Part shown: piece after piece, positions 37,970 to 49,782 of the stretch | How the letters are laid out: each line of letters opens with the position of its first letter | Position numbering within the stretch: the stretch's first letter is position 1 | Assembly (NCBI GenBank): GCA_020465985.1 | Contig: JAANYP010004321.1 | Coordinates: 1 to 64,000, forward strand | Length of the DNA: 64,000 nt | DNA from: Centrapalus pauciflorus | Lineage: Eukaryota; Streptophyta; Magnoliopsida; Asterales; Asteraceae | Direction of reading: 5' to 3' | Program-made: the position numbers and the translations under genes | Notes under the pieces: generated by a model | The model's input: only the letters and a program-made list of their open reading frames with translations | Told to the model about the DNA's origin: nothing | Database searches by the model: none

Positions 37970-38498
37970 TGTAAATTCACCTGTAGCACGGATCTGATCT
38001 TGACGCGACACCTCCAAGAAGTGCAGAATCCTCGTTAGTGGTTTAACGGATTAATCACACACAGAAACCGGAGACAAACACAACGATAGCCGATACGACG
38101 AACGGTCCGACACATGTATTTTTCCGAAAGACTCTCTGAAATCACACAAGTTCGTATGTGTACTAATACGAGCTTTGATCACTAGTTTCTTCTAAAAGTC
38201 TCTTAATCGAACGGATTAACACTTAATTATAAGGATTAAGTTCGAACTTGACTTAAACAAGTTCGTTTAGGCCCAAGCCCACGAACTTGTCCAATACCAT
38301 TCGAACTTAGCTTTACTAAGTTCGAACCCTAGCCTTTGAACTTATTCTAGAACTTATCTTTGAACTTATCATGCAAATGTAAACATCATACACAATAACG
38401 ATCAAACATATATAACTTGTATTTGCAAAGCCTGATCTATTACAAAAGACTGTCTATTACATATCTAGACTGCTATCGTCACACAGGGTGTACAAACA
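37970..38498 (-). repeat. 5' LTR of Copia 2
   Basis: Runs TGTAAATTCACC to TACAAACA on the + strand, 529 bp. It matches 25562-26138 apart from substitutions and the missing duplicated unit. Confidence 0.9.
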
Positions 38499-38503
38499 TA
38501 GAC

Positions 38504-39147
38504 ATCAAGACACGACCACCGTTAGACCCCAGGAGATCCTATTAGCACATGAACTTATGACAGGATACCCGACTATATCCCTAGGCTACATAATAATGCA
38601 AAATCTTTGGGAGTGTAATATCATGGGTCAAGGAACAAACTATCCACACTGTAGGATGTTGACCGAGATATTTGTTACATAGAAGGCAGTGTCAGAATAG
38701 TTATCGATAAAATATCTCAACCCAAATGAGATATGGTTCACGAAGCTTACATGTTGGGGATAGTGTTTGATAGAACCCACCTAGGTTATCAAATTCATCG
38801 TCCTAAAACCTCTAGATTAACCCTGATCCCATATGTTGCCCCTGAGTACCCGGAGGAGAGAAAAAACAACAAAGGAAAAGCTAGGATGGAGATAGACAAG
38901 GATGACGATAAACCATGGAAAAGAGTGTCGACTGTGGATTTATTCAGAACTCAAATTGATGTTCTGAAAGATGTCATGACTAGCCTGCTTAACACAAACA
39001 AAGCTTTGCTCAAAGACATCGAGACACTTTAAGCAAGACAAAAGAAGACTGATCAGATGTTTGAAGTGCATTCAGACTGGCTTACAAATCTTCAGTTGAC
39101 GGCAGCAGAGCTGGAAGAAGCCGTGGTTCCTCTAAAAGAATTTTAAA
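38504..39147 (+). pseudogene. Athila ORF2a, second part
   Basis: Continues the gene interrupted at 25561. It opens in frame with AHELMTGYPTISLGYIIMQN, has stops near 38680 and 39030, and ends with a Lys/Glu-rich, coiled-coil-like stretch (VLKDVMTSLLNTNKALLKDI, then DWLTNLQLTAAELEEAV) at a stop near 39145. The architecture parallels ORF2b: conserved domain, then a coiled coil. Confidence 0.65.
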
Positions 39148-39394
39148 GTATTTGCAAAAATATGTTTAGTTTGGGTGTGAGACATTAAGTATTGTTTGGT
39201 TAATTTCTGATGTGATTTTGATTGTAATCGTACTTTCTTTTTCAGTTGTTTTTTTATTTTATGTGTGGTGTGAATTTATAATTAAAAGTTTGAGTTTAAG
39301 TTTATTTGAGTTATATGAACTTATTTTCGAGCAAGGAATGTGTAAGAATAAATCTCTCATTCTTAAGTGATTCTAGCATTTTTATGTGACGAGG
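39148..39394 (+). other. Spacer between Athila ORF2a and ORF2b
   Basis: AT-rich and non-coding. It contains TTTGGGTGTGAGA, a weak purine tract. No TATA box as clear as that before ORF2a. Confidence 0.5.
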
Positions 39395-40679
39395 ATGTCA
39401 CAACGGTCTAAGTTGCGGAGGGTTGGTTCTAATAATGTTTTATCAATTAATCTAGCCTCCACAAAAAATTTTAGACCACATTTTTCACCACAAACCAGAT
39501 GGCGGCCCACACATTCATCAGGTCGACGTAGTGGAGTGGATGTCTACCCTTAGGAGGGAGACGGGTAACACATATAATGAGCTTAGGTTAATAGGCATGG
39601 TTCATGGGAGGGAAGTGGTGATGGATGCTAGAATCCTTCGCCAAATGTTTAATTTAGATACCGGAGTGGGTAACGAGGGGTCTACCAAACGTGGGTACGA
39701 GTATAAGTCTGAGGCCCAATTGGCCTTCACCGACTTGACCTGGACTGGAGAGAGGATTGAACAGGTGTGTAAAGTGTTCGACGTAGCAGAAAATTACAAT
39801 ACCTATTATAGGAGGGATCTGTCCCCTCGGTGCAAGGTATTTCATAAGATAATCGTGAACAATATTTTGCCATGAGACAGCGACCTGTCTGAGGTCCGGC
39901 ACTGGGACATTACTGTCCTTTATGCCCTTCTCAAGGGTAAGCCCAGACTTTCCTTTGCATGGACAGTCATTAATGATATTTGGGCCATCTACGACACGAG
40001 AGAGAGGCCGATCATCCCCCACGGATGGTTGATACATTCCTTGAGAGGATGGGTGCACTTTCACCTGAGTCCTTTGCTTCTCTAGTCTCAGCGACGTACA
40101 TTACGGCCGCCATGTTCCCCACTCTGATTTTTAGGAAGTTGACGAGGGGTTTGAGATATTCGACAAGGAAACTTATCAGTCGTGTATCGAGGACTTCACT
40201 GAGGATGAAAGGAGAGAGAGAGCAGAAAGCCGCGAATGAGGCGGAGGTTCGGCCCGAAGAGCCGAACAGGGGAGCGTCTACCTCGCACAGTCAAGGCAAT
40301 GATGATGCTGACTTTAATGGCGTTATACAGCGGTTAGATGATATTGTAGTGGGTCAAGTTGAGTTCCATGAGGATGTGACCCAGAGGTTAGATGATATGA
40401 ATGGGAGATTGACCCATATTTACGATAGGGTTAATCATTTGTCGAATCGGGTAGATCGGATTCAGGATGGGCAGAGAGCATGGCATACCAAAATGCTTAT
40501 TACCAGCAACATAACTGGGTGTATTGGGAGGGAGTCCGACATCACGAGGATTCCCATGTCGGTCTGCCATATCAGTCATATGCTGATTATACTATGTCGC
40601 ATTATCAGTCATATGACCCTGTCGTAGATACTTATCAGCGCTACCCGGCGCATGGCAGGCAGGATTTACCAGACTAGAT
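39395..40679 (+). pseudogene. Athila ORF2b, diverged second copy of the post-pol ORF
   Basis: ATG 39395 begins MSQRSKLRRVGSNNV, like the ORF2a start, then a frameshift. 39531-39875 reads EWMSTLRRETGNTYNELRLI ... CKVFHKIIVNNILP. The next part has ALLKGKPRLSFAWTVINDIW, which lines up with ORF2a's ELMTGYPTISLGYIIMQNLW. 40150-40500 holds a heptad-rich stretch (QRLDDIVVGQ ... RVNHLSNRVDRIQDG), then a His/Tyr-rich tail to the TAG at 40677. Homologues occur in Athila elements; function unknown. Broken by frameshifts near 39530, 39875 and 40060. Confidence 0.65.
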
Positions 40680-41474
40680 CCCTGTTCACTTATTTCCGCC
40701 TCCACCACAAGACCCTACCGATCAAGGCCCGTATGGAGATTTCTTCAGCAGCGTCTTCGGTCCTCCTCCCCCTCCATTCTGATGACGGGTACTATCTTTC
40801 CTTATTCTTTGTTCTTTATTTTCTGTACTTTTATTTATTTTAGTTTTCTAGTTGCATTTAATTGCTTTCTTTTAGTAGTTCTGTTTTTATTTTTAGCCGA
40901 GTCCTTTTCTAGTTTTTAATGATTATATAGTTCTTCATGTCTTCCCCATTTGAGTCTTATTTGTCGATCAGGTCGTGGAAAATGATGATAAATAGAAAAT
41001 ATATGTTTTTGGAAATTGGCTAGTGTTGATAGGATATTCATTGATTAAGATAAGAGTCGTAATAATAGTTAAAATTGTTGTATGTAAATCAAATTCATGT
41101 AGATTAAAATATATTCGGGCTTAAATGTAAGTAATGTGTCAAAAGATTTTGGAAAACTCATGCAATAAGGGGGAGAGTTTAATCACGTTTTTAGCCTAAA
41201 AAACGTTTCAATTATAGTCTAAATGGTTCGGGAAATTAAGTCCGTTGGGGTATCACTCTTGCCTAATCCCCTAAAACCATTTGGTTTGGGAGTGATTGAC
41301 CTAAATCTCGCTAAATGGACCAGCTAGATAACTTGAGTTAGAAAGAAATATAGATATACGCATGGTATTGGATTTTTTTTTCGTAAACATGCATAGAGGA
41401 AAAAGATGGTCAAAAGACCCACGTGTGTTAAGTTTTGTAACCTTGAGCTAAAAAGGAAATTTCCAAGAGTGAGA
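40680..41474 (+). other. Athila 3' spacer up to solo LTR B
   Basis: Non-coding, with T-rich stretches and a purine tract AAGGGGGAGAG near 41167. No LTR start follows it. The spacer resumes at 57591 after the inserted LTR. Confidence 0.6.
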
Positions 41475-41657
41475 TGTCACACCCCATTACCCCGGTTGGC
41501 AACTAGGCATTGACGTCGCCGAAGCATAGTCATAATCAAGTGAACGACCACTATATAGACGTTTTCGAAAAATACATTAATAAACTTCAGAATATAACAA
41601 TGTTTTTACATAACCAAAATAAAACTTAAGTAGTTCGCAAATTACAGAGATTCAAAT

Positions 41658-43060
41658 TGTTAGGCACACAAAGGCCTCAGTCAAACCTGTTTTACATCTT
41701 AAGGGGAGATTTTTAGTCAAACCTGTTTGATGCACTTGAAGGTATTATTTAAGGACTGTTAATGCCTTATTGAAACTTGAAAAGTGATTTGCAATATAAG
41801 TCAAAGTTGTTTACCTTGTTGCATTTGTTGCAACTAAGGCAGATTGGCCAAGCTGTTCATTTTGTTAAACCGGCTGGATATAAACTGTCTACACTGCTCC
41901 ATCCTGTTGAGCAGCTTGGACAAATACTAAGTGTTCTGTTCTTTGTGTACAGAACCTGTTCTTTGTGAACAGGCTAAACACTTTATGGAATATGTTTCTG
42001 TGACACCCTTGCCACATTTAACCACAATTACAATAAACCCAGGATTAATCACCAACATACAAATCATCACTTAATGTTTGAGACCAAGACCTCACGGACA
42101 CTTGAATCTCAAATCACTGCTCTGATACCATCTCCATAATAATAATTCAAAGTTCTCAAATTTCATAAAATAGCAACCAACTCTTAAATTCAGAATACAT
42201 AAACATTTTTCATAATCCAACTCGAATTACAAATTATCCAACTAATTAAATCTGAATTACAATAATTAAATCCGAGGATGTTACAGTTTCCATGCCCTCA
42301 TGAATTGTTTTGGACTACAAGATCAGTTACAAAGTCAAAGACAAAGTGGAAAAACAGAAGCTGCAAAAGCTGCCTACGCTGCTCTGTTACATGAAGACAA
42401 AGGGATATCTGAAATGGCTGACAGACCATTTCTTATATCAAAATGGCCTTAAGAAAAGATCAAAGGTTCAAAGTTGACATTCCACTTTTGGTTAAAGGCT
42501 TCTGCAATAGAGACAAAAAAAAGACAAAGATTCTGTAATATAGAGACAAGTCTGCTTTATCAGAATGTGCAGAAAAGTTGTTTTGTATTTTTGGAAAGAC
42601 ATCCCACTATCTCATTGTCCAATGAGGAAGCTTCACTGAGATTGTTAGTGACAGCATAAAAGGAGGCTTCTAAAGAATGTGAGATAACCAAGAGTGAGAA
42701 ATTCAATTAGTGCTTAGAAGTGTGTTTTCCATGCATGCAAGTCTGCTTGAATAAAACAGTAACGTGTGTCCAAGCTGTTCTTATTCAAGCTATCCATCTG
42801 TGTCTTATGAACAGTGAGTTAATCTTAGTGAGTGTATTCAATGTGTCAAGTCTGAGTGTGTCCTAGACTAGTTAAACATCTGTTGTATCTGTCATCTCAG
42901 CTTGAACAAATCCGCAGTTCAAGCTTGTTTGTAATTAACACTTGTTGATAATATACACAAACATTGAGAAAAGATTGTTGAGTTTTAATTTGCTGTATTC
43001 ACCCCCCCCCCCCCTCAGCAGCTTAGAACAATACACTAGGGAAGCATTTTGGGACCTACA
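41658..43060 (+). repeat. 5' LTR of Copia 1
   Basis: Runs from TGTTAGGCACAC to GGGACCTACA. It is 1403 bp including a 287-bp inserted mini-LTR. It holds several imperfect palindromes of the type GTTGAGCAGCTTGGACA / GTCCAAGCTGTTC and a C run at 43002-43014. Confidence 0.92.
41999..42285 (-). mobile_element. 287-bp LTR-like (TRIM or solo-LTR) insert
   Basis: Absent from the 3' LTR and from the fragment at 7979-8977. Flanked by a perfect 5-bp duplication GTTTC (41994-41998 and 42286-42290). The + strand runs TGTGACACCC to GGATGTTACA, i.e. TG...CA ends as in an LTR. Inside, the - strand has TGGTATCAGAGCAG, a tRNA-iMet primer motif, near 42116-42129. It codes for nothing. Confidence 0.85.
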
Positions 43061-43062
43061 AC

Positions 43063-43074
43063 TGGTATCAGAGC
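43063..43074 (+). other. Primer-binding site (tRNA-iMet) of Copia 1
   Basis: TGGTATCAGAGC, two bases after the 5' LTR end. Confidence 0.9.
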
Positions 43075-43122
43075 AGATAGAGTGTGTGTTAACTCTAGAT
43101 CTCTCATTCTCCCTATATTCCC

Positions 43123-45640
43123 ATGGACAACAGTGTGCTGCCAGTTCCTCCTCCTACTATGATAATGGTTCAATGGCCAAACCCCCCAAGTTCAATCGTC
43201 AGAACTTCTCTGGTTTGAAGTGCAGAATGATGCGCTACTTAGAGAATCTGGATGTACAACTGCCAGAGATAGTAATGGAAGGTCCCTATGTGCCAACCTC
43301 TGTTACTACTATCACTCTTGCTGCTGAAGGAGTTGCCCCTGAGATCAGAACCTTTGAAAAGGCAAAAGCGTAATGGTCTAATGAAGATAAAAGGTTGGTT
43401 GCTCTTGATGCAAAGGCCAGGAACAACCTGGTTATTTCTCTTCCTGATGATGTGTTCAAACAGGTTGAGAAAATTAAGACTGCAAAGGAGATGTGGGATA
43501 CTTCGTGTACTGTCTATGATGGTCCCACTATCACACAGGATAACAGTATCACAATCTTTTTAGACAGTATGAACTCTTCTTTGCAAAGCCAAATGAGTCT
43601 CTCACTGAAACCTATACCAGATTCACTGCTCTAATCAATGATCTCAAAGCTGTTGGGATCACAAAGGACAGCTTAACTCTGCTAAACAAGTTCTTGGACA
43701 TTCTGCTTGAAGAATGGAATTATTTTTCTACCATCTTAAGAAACTCAGGCACCATTAAAAGTATGGATCTTGTAAATCTATATGGATCCTTACTAAATGA
43801 TGAGCTGTCAAGGCAATAGAAAAGAAATGCCTTGGAAATGTCCAAAAGAGGTGCTGCCTTAGTGGCCAGCGTGAGACAACCTGCTGGTCAGGTGTGTGAT
43901 GTGTTCACCCAGGCTGATGATGAAAGGGAAGAAGTGTCTGAGGAGGAAGAAGATGATGAGCAAATGATTGCAATGCTTGTCAGAAAATTTAATAAGAAGA
44001 GGTTTGGTGGAGAAATGCTACAGAAGATGTCAGGTGCTATAAAAAAGAAACCATTTGACAAAACTAAGGCTGAGTGCTTTAAATGTGGCAAAACTGGCCA
44101 TATAGCTGCTGACTGTGTGTCTGAAGCTGTTGGCTCATCATCCAAACCATACAAGACAAACAAGGACAATGGCTACTGGGTTAAGTACCTAATGGCCATG
44201 GCTAAGCTGAGAAAGTTGGAAGACTCAGTGGCTTCCAACAAGCAAAAGGGACTTATGGCTGAGACATGTGACTGGGAGGAATCTGAATCATCATCAGCTG
44301 AAGAAGATAATAACTGTCTGATGGCCAACACTGATATCCCATCAACAAGCAACTTCAAACAAGACCTGGCTGAAGCTGAGGCTCTCAGCAGTTTGGAGAA
44401 CTGGAACCCAACAATGATGTATACGGTACAAAATTTTATGGATTACAGTTGTGATGAAAAAGTTAAAATATTTGAATATCTGCTTGTTGATCTAAAAGTT
44501 GCTATTGAGAAGCATAATGTTTTGTTGTCTGAAATCTCCAATCTGAAAACTGATCTTGAAATAAAAAACTAGTAAACTGGACAGCTTCCATAAGTTGGAA
44601 ACTGAACTCAATTCCATTTTATAGAAGAAAAGAGAGAAACAGACACAAAACATGCCAAGCTTTAAAACATTGTTGACTCTTGTTGCCAATCTGCACAAAA
44701 AGTCAATCATCGTATCAGTCAACAGATTCCTGCTCAAATCCAAGCCTATCTTGGAGGGGATCATGACAAAGCAACTTCAATTGTTGAGATAAATAATCTG
44801 GAAAAAGACTTATCTACTCTTGATGAGCTTCCAAGTACCTTCATTCATAAATTAAATGGTAAGCTAGTCTCCATAAATAGGTTTGTCAGGCCTCAAAACA
44901 CTGAGAGTTTGTGTGAAAAAGCTCTAAAAACTGATGATGGAATGTGTTCTCCATCAAATCAGCATGCTAAGTGCTCAGCTGGTTCACACAAGCAAAAGAA
45001 GGGAAAACAAGCTCAAGTTGCAACTTTGGACACTAAACATGTTAACGAGACAGGCTCTGGGTCTAAAGCTAATGGTAAGAGACCTGTTAATCCCTTTGAT
45101 GCTGGTCATTTTGAGAAAATGTTTTCAAAAGGTAAGCAGCCTGCTTTCAACAGGGAAAAGTCTCATGTTGAAAGTAAATCTGCTGTGATTTCAAATAAGT
45201 TTTTGAATCATAGTGGAAAATTGGTTATAGATGAAGGTAAGTCTTTCAAAACCAAAAGTAGTGATTATGTTGATAGGCAACATCCATCGCATCTCAGTAA
45301 GGGCAAAGGCAAAGCCATTGCTCAACCTAAGAAATTTGGGAATAAGTTTCCCAAACCTGTGGATGGTCAAAGGCCAATCAAACGTCTTATATTTGATATC
45401 TGTCCTCCTAAAAGAAGGAAAGAGGATACAGGTAAAGCTGTTGCCATTGTGCCTTCTATGCAAGTGTTAATTCTTCTAAAAACAGTAATAAGTTTGCTAA
45501 ACCTGCTGAGAAGCATAACAAACATGATTCAGAATGTGTTTCTTGAAGTACTTCTTCCAAAAAGACCAAAAAGAGAAAATGTTATAAATGTGGGAAGAAG
45601 ACACACATGGACAAAGAGTCACCTGAAACTTAGGACATGA
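43123..45640 (+). pseudogene. gag: Copia 1 gag region
   Basis: ATG 43123 begins MDNSVLPVPPP, then a frameshift. The gag core reads PPKFNRQNFSGLKCRMMRYL, has a stop at 43371-43373, and continues RLVALDAKARNNLVISLPDD. Stops lie near 43634 and 43817. A long piece at 43832-44572 carries an acidic run and the zinc knuckle CFKCGKTGHIAADC (44075-44116). After a stop, a Lys-rich part (44909-45640) ends with a second, degenerate knuckle, CYKCGKKTHMDKES. Gag would form the virus-like particle. Confidence 0.82.
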
Positions 45641-47554
45641 AACCTGTTGACTCTGCTAGTTCCAACATTGCAAAAACCAGCATTATTGGAAGTAACATGG
45701 TCAATGAAGTTAGTATCCAAGCTGATACAATCCAAATAGGAAATATTAGTGTTGATATTACTGGTCCATCAACAAATGTTGATGAAGTAGGAAAAATCAT
45801 CCCTATGATGAGTTCCCCTAAAAATAACTAATATTTTCCCATCACACTCTGCAGGTCAAACAACCATCCCAGGTTTCGTGCTTGGACAGCGGCTGCTCAG
45901 ACCACATGACAGGTTGGAAGGATCTGCTGAGTGATCTCAGGCCTGAAAAAGGGCCAAAAGTCACCTTTGGTGACAATGTTCAGGGATCCACAAAAGGATA
46001 TGGAACTCTTTAAGCTAGTGCTGCTATATTCAAAAGAGTAGCCAATGTGTCTGGGCTGAAACACAATCTTGTAAGCATAAGTCAATTGTGTGATGCTGAC
46101 TACAAGGTTAATTTTGATGAGCACCTGGGTTACATACTGGATTCCCAAGGCAAAGTTGTGTTGTGTGCACAAAGGAAGAAAGGTGTATATGTTGTGGACA
46201 TGAAATCTGGTGATCCCAGAACTAAAACATGCTTTATCTCCAAAAGCAATGCAGACCTGAACTAGTTATGGCACAAAAGGCTATCACACCTGAACTTTAA
46301 GAATATTAACAAACTCTGTAAAAAAGAGTTGGTAACATGTTTTCCTTCTATAACCTTTGTTAAGGATAAACTCTACACAGCTTGTGAGAAAGGGAAGCAG
46401 AGAAAAACATCTTTTAAATCTAAGCATAATTTCTCTATTGATACTCCTCTCTTCTTAATCCACATGGACTTGGAAGTAGAAGATACACTCTAGTAATGGT
46501 TGATGAGTTCTCCAGGTTTACATGGGTGATCTTTCTGAAGAGCAAAGGAGAGGCTGCTAGAGAAATTATTGGGTTTATCAAAAATTTGGAGATGCTCAAC
46601 TCTGCTCAAGTTAAGTAGCTTAGAAGTGATCATGGTACTGAATTCATATACAGTACCCTTGAGGACTTCTGTGAAGAAAGAGGGATCTCACAAAACTTTT
46701 CAGCTGTAAGAACTCCACAAACAAATGGAGTTGCTGAAAGGAGAAACGAAACTCTCATAGAAGCTGCCAGAACCATGCTGTGTGCATCAGGTTTGCCTTC
46801 ATCATTTTTGGCAGAAGCTGTTATCACTGCCTGCTTCACCCAAAACAGATCCTTGGTGGTGAAAATGTTCAACAAGACTCCCTATGAGTTAATCAAAGGG
46901 AGAAGGCCAAATATTAGCTATTTCCATGTGTTTGGATGTCCCTGCTTCATTCTGAATCAGAGAGACCAGCTGGCAAAGTTTGAACCCAAAGCTGATGAAG
47001 GTGTGTTTGTTAGATATTCTGCTATCTCTAAAGCCTACAGAGTATACAACTATAAAAGAAAGGTGATAGATGAATCTATCAATGTCACCTTTGAGGAGTC
47101 TAGGAGTGCTTCCACCAAAACTGTTCCTGAATCAGTTTCAAGAGAGCTCAGCTTTGATGATCTCATGCATTCCATCAATGAAGAAAAGGACTCAAAAGCT
47201 TCCACTACACCCAGAGTGGAACCTGTTAACCACAATGGACATGATGATGATTATGTTGATAGACCCTGTGTGAATAAGTGTACTGACATAATTAATACAC
47301 CATGCCCTAAACCTCTCAATGCTGATTTCCCTGGATCTTCTGCTGATGTGTTCAACAATGGAGATTCATGTTCAACAAGTGAACAGTCTCAAGATAACAG
47401 TGTGTCTGAAAATCTTGAAAGTTGTTCAACAGGATCTGTTGGAGATGAAAATGATGCAGGAGAATCTTCATTGAGGCATGATCTGAAGTGGATCAGGTGT
47501 CACCCCAGTGATCAAATAATTGGTGACATCAACAAAGGGGTACAAACAAGATAG
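45641..47554 (+). pseudogene. pol: Copia 1 protease and integrase
   Basis: Protease active site LDSGCSDHMTG at about 45881-45910; stop near 46012. Integrase zinc site LWHKRLSHLNF near 46270, then CEKGKQRKTS. A deletion near 46465 removes part of the HMDL...G block and shifts frame. Core: VDEFSRFTWV, RSDHGTEF near 46625 and TPQTNGVAERRNE with the catalytic Glu near 46737. The frame 46775-47554 is open and holds the C-terminal GKR-type region and a Ser-rich tail. Inactive. Confidence 0.85.
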
Positions 47555-49132
47555 GACAGCTTAGGAAACTTTTGTATGTTTTCTAGCTTTGTGTCCCTAA
47601 TGGAGCCTAAGAAAGTGGATGAAGTACTAAAGGATGCCAATTGGAGCACTGCCATGCAAGAAGAGCTCAATTAGTTTGAGTGAAACAATGTATGGAAGCT
47701 GGTCCCTGCTCCCAAAGGAATAACAATAAATGGCACTAAATGGGTTTTCAGGAACAAAATGGATGAGCAAGGTAATGTGATTAGAAATAAGGCAAGACTA
47801 GTTGCTCAAGGATACAGACAGGAAGAAGGCATTGATTATGATGAAACATTTGCTCTAGTGGCCAGGTTAGAAGCAATTCATTTGTTTCTAGCCAATGTTG
47901 CCCACAAGAGCATGAAGGTATTTCAAATGGATGTGAAGAGTGCATTTTTGAATGGCAAGCTGCAAGAAGAAGTATATGTCAAGCAGCCTCCAGGTTTTGA
48001 AAATGAACATCATCCAGGTTTTTTCTATAAGTTGGACAAAGCCCTCTATGGTCCAAAACAAGCACCTAGATCCTGGTATGACACTCTAACTGACTTCCTT
48101 ATGAGCAATGGTTATTCTAGAGGTAAAGTGGATACCACATTGTTGATAAAGAGGGTGAAGTTTGATATTATGCTTGTTCAAATCTATGTGGATGACATTA
48201 AATTTGGTTTTACTAATGAGCAGTTATGCAAGAATTTTTCACTACTCATGAAATCTAAATATAAAATGAGTATGATGGGTGAACTTACTTTCTTTCTAGG
48301 AATACAGGTTAAACAAACCTCTAATGAAAATTTTTATTAATCAAAGAAAGTACACTTTAGATCTTTTGAAAAAGTTTAAATTTGATCAAAGTTCTTCTAT
48401 CAAAACCCCAATGGCAACCAAAGTAAAATTGGATGCTGATGCCAGTGGCAAAGCTATTTCAGTAACAACTTACAAACGCATGATTGGGAGCTTGTTGTAT
48501 TTAACTGCTAGTAGACCAGACATTATGATTGCTACTTGTCTTTGTGCTAGGTTTCTAGCTGATCTAAGGAATCACATCTAGGTGTTGTAAAAAGAATCTT
48601 CAGATACCTTAAGGGTACACCAGGTTTGGGTATTTGGTATCCCAAAGACTCAAGCCTTGAACTAACAGGTTATTCAAATTCTGATTTTGCAGGCTGTAGG
48701 TTAGACAGGAAAAGCACAACAGGTGGATGTCAACTCCTTGGTGGTAAGTTGATTAGTTGGTGTAGCAAGAAGCAGAACTCAGTTTCTACTTCCACTGCTG
48801 AAGCTGAGTATATTGCTACTGGAAGCTGCTGTGGGCAGATTCTATGGATGCAGCATCAACTTGAAGACTATGGGCTTGTATATAGGAAGACTCCTATTCT
48901 GTGTGATAATACAAGTGCCATAGCTATCTCCAACAATCCAGTGTTTCATTCCAGAACAAAGCATATAAAAGTTAGACACCACTTTATCAGAGATCACATC
49001 CAGAAAGGTAATGTGGAGGTAAGTTTTATTTCCACAGATGCACAACTTGCAGACATTTTCACCAAGCCTCTTGATGAAAACAGGTTTGATTACCTTGTAA
49101 GCAAGCTGGGCATGTTAAATAAAAGAGACTAA
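47555..49132 (+). pseudogene. pol: Copia 1 reverse transcriptase and RNase H
   Basis: RT 47700-48340: GTKWVFRNKMDEQGNVIRN, QMDVKSAFLNG, YVDD at 48185-48196, MGELTFFLG; a frameshift follows at 48340. The RT-RH link 48324-48581 and RNase H 48626-49132 (SNSDFAGCRLDRKSTTGG, STAEAEYIA, FTKPLDE) are open, separated by one frameshift near 48580. Ends at TAA 49130-49132. Best-preserved pol part of Copia 1; still broken by two frameshifts and stops near 47552 and 47672. Confidence 0.9.
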
Positions 49133-49782
49133 GTGTCATTAATGCTCTAAGATATCATATGTCTCAAACTGCTCAAGTTTCTCAGATAAGCTTACACAGA
49201 ACAGGCTCTGCATGTTCTACACTTAGCCAATTTCTGAAAACTTGGACAACTTGGACGTATAATAGGTTTGACAAAACAAGTTTTAACTTCAAACCTGTTC
49301 TATCATACAAGACATTATCTTGTAACCTGATCAGCTATTGAACGGAACCTGTTCTCATATAGCTGCACAGGTTTACTGAACAACTTGAGGAATGAACAAC
49401 TTGTGATGAAACCTGCCCATCACAGGTTTGAACAACAGCTTAGACCATCAATTTCAATTACCTTTCTTCATAATTGAGTTACTTAATTTCTGTATTTATT
49501 TAATTTAATTCTTTGCGGAAAATGGGTGTTAACGTGTGTTAGTGACTAAAGAAGTTCAAGTGGTCTGACAAACGTTCTGACATGGCAAACCGTTCCGTTT
49601 TCCGTTAAAGAACATTTCAAATCAACCGCCCAAACCCTATCTCTCTCCTACTCACTCATATTCAAATCCTATAAATACCCTATTTCACTGTTTCATCTTC
49701 TTCTTCCTCTACTGCTTCCATAACTATCCAAAGAACCCTAAATCAGCTAAGTGTGCAGTACTCTTCATTCCACTACTCTCAA
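49133..49782 (+). other. Copia 1 post-pol spacer with promoter-like segment
   Basis: Non-coding. It has repeated AACCTGTTC, ACAGGTTT and GAACAACTTG words, some as imperfect palindromes (AAACCTGCCCATCACAGGTTT near 49411). A TATA box at 49670 is followed by a CT-rich leader (TTCATCTTCTTCTTCCTCTA) and AACCCTAAATC before the ATG at 49783. Confidence 0.6.
49670..49677 (+). promoter_or_regulatory. TATA box upstream of the Copia 1 env-like ORF
   Basis: TATAAATA within ATCCTATAAATACCC, 113 bp before the ORF start, followed by a CT-rich leader. This is normal promoter-to-ATG spacing for a plant gene. Confidence 0.6.

Larger units (their letters stand above)
25562..38498 (-). mobile_element. Copia 2: SIRE/Maximus-type Ty1/copia element inserted in Athila ORF2a
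   Basis: A 12.9-kb reverse-strand element: LTR (37970-38498), primer site, gag, protease, integrase, RT, RNase H, long spacer, env-like ORF, PPT, LTR (25562-26138). The flanks CAGAC (25557-25561) and TAGAC (38499-38503) agree in four of five bases and represent the target duplication. LTR divergence and many stops show it is old and inactive. Order and motifs fit the Sirevirus lineage, known for long post-pol regions and repeated palindromes. Confidence 0.9.
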
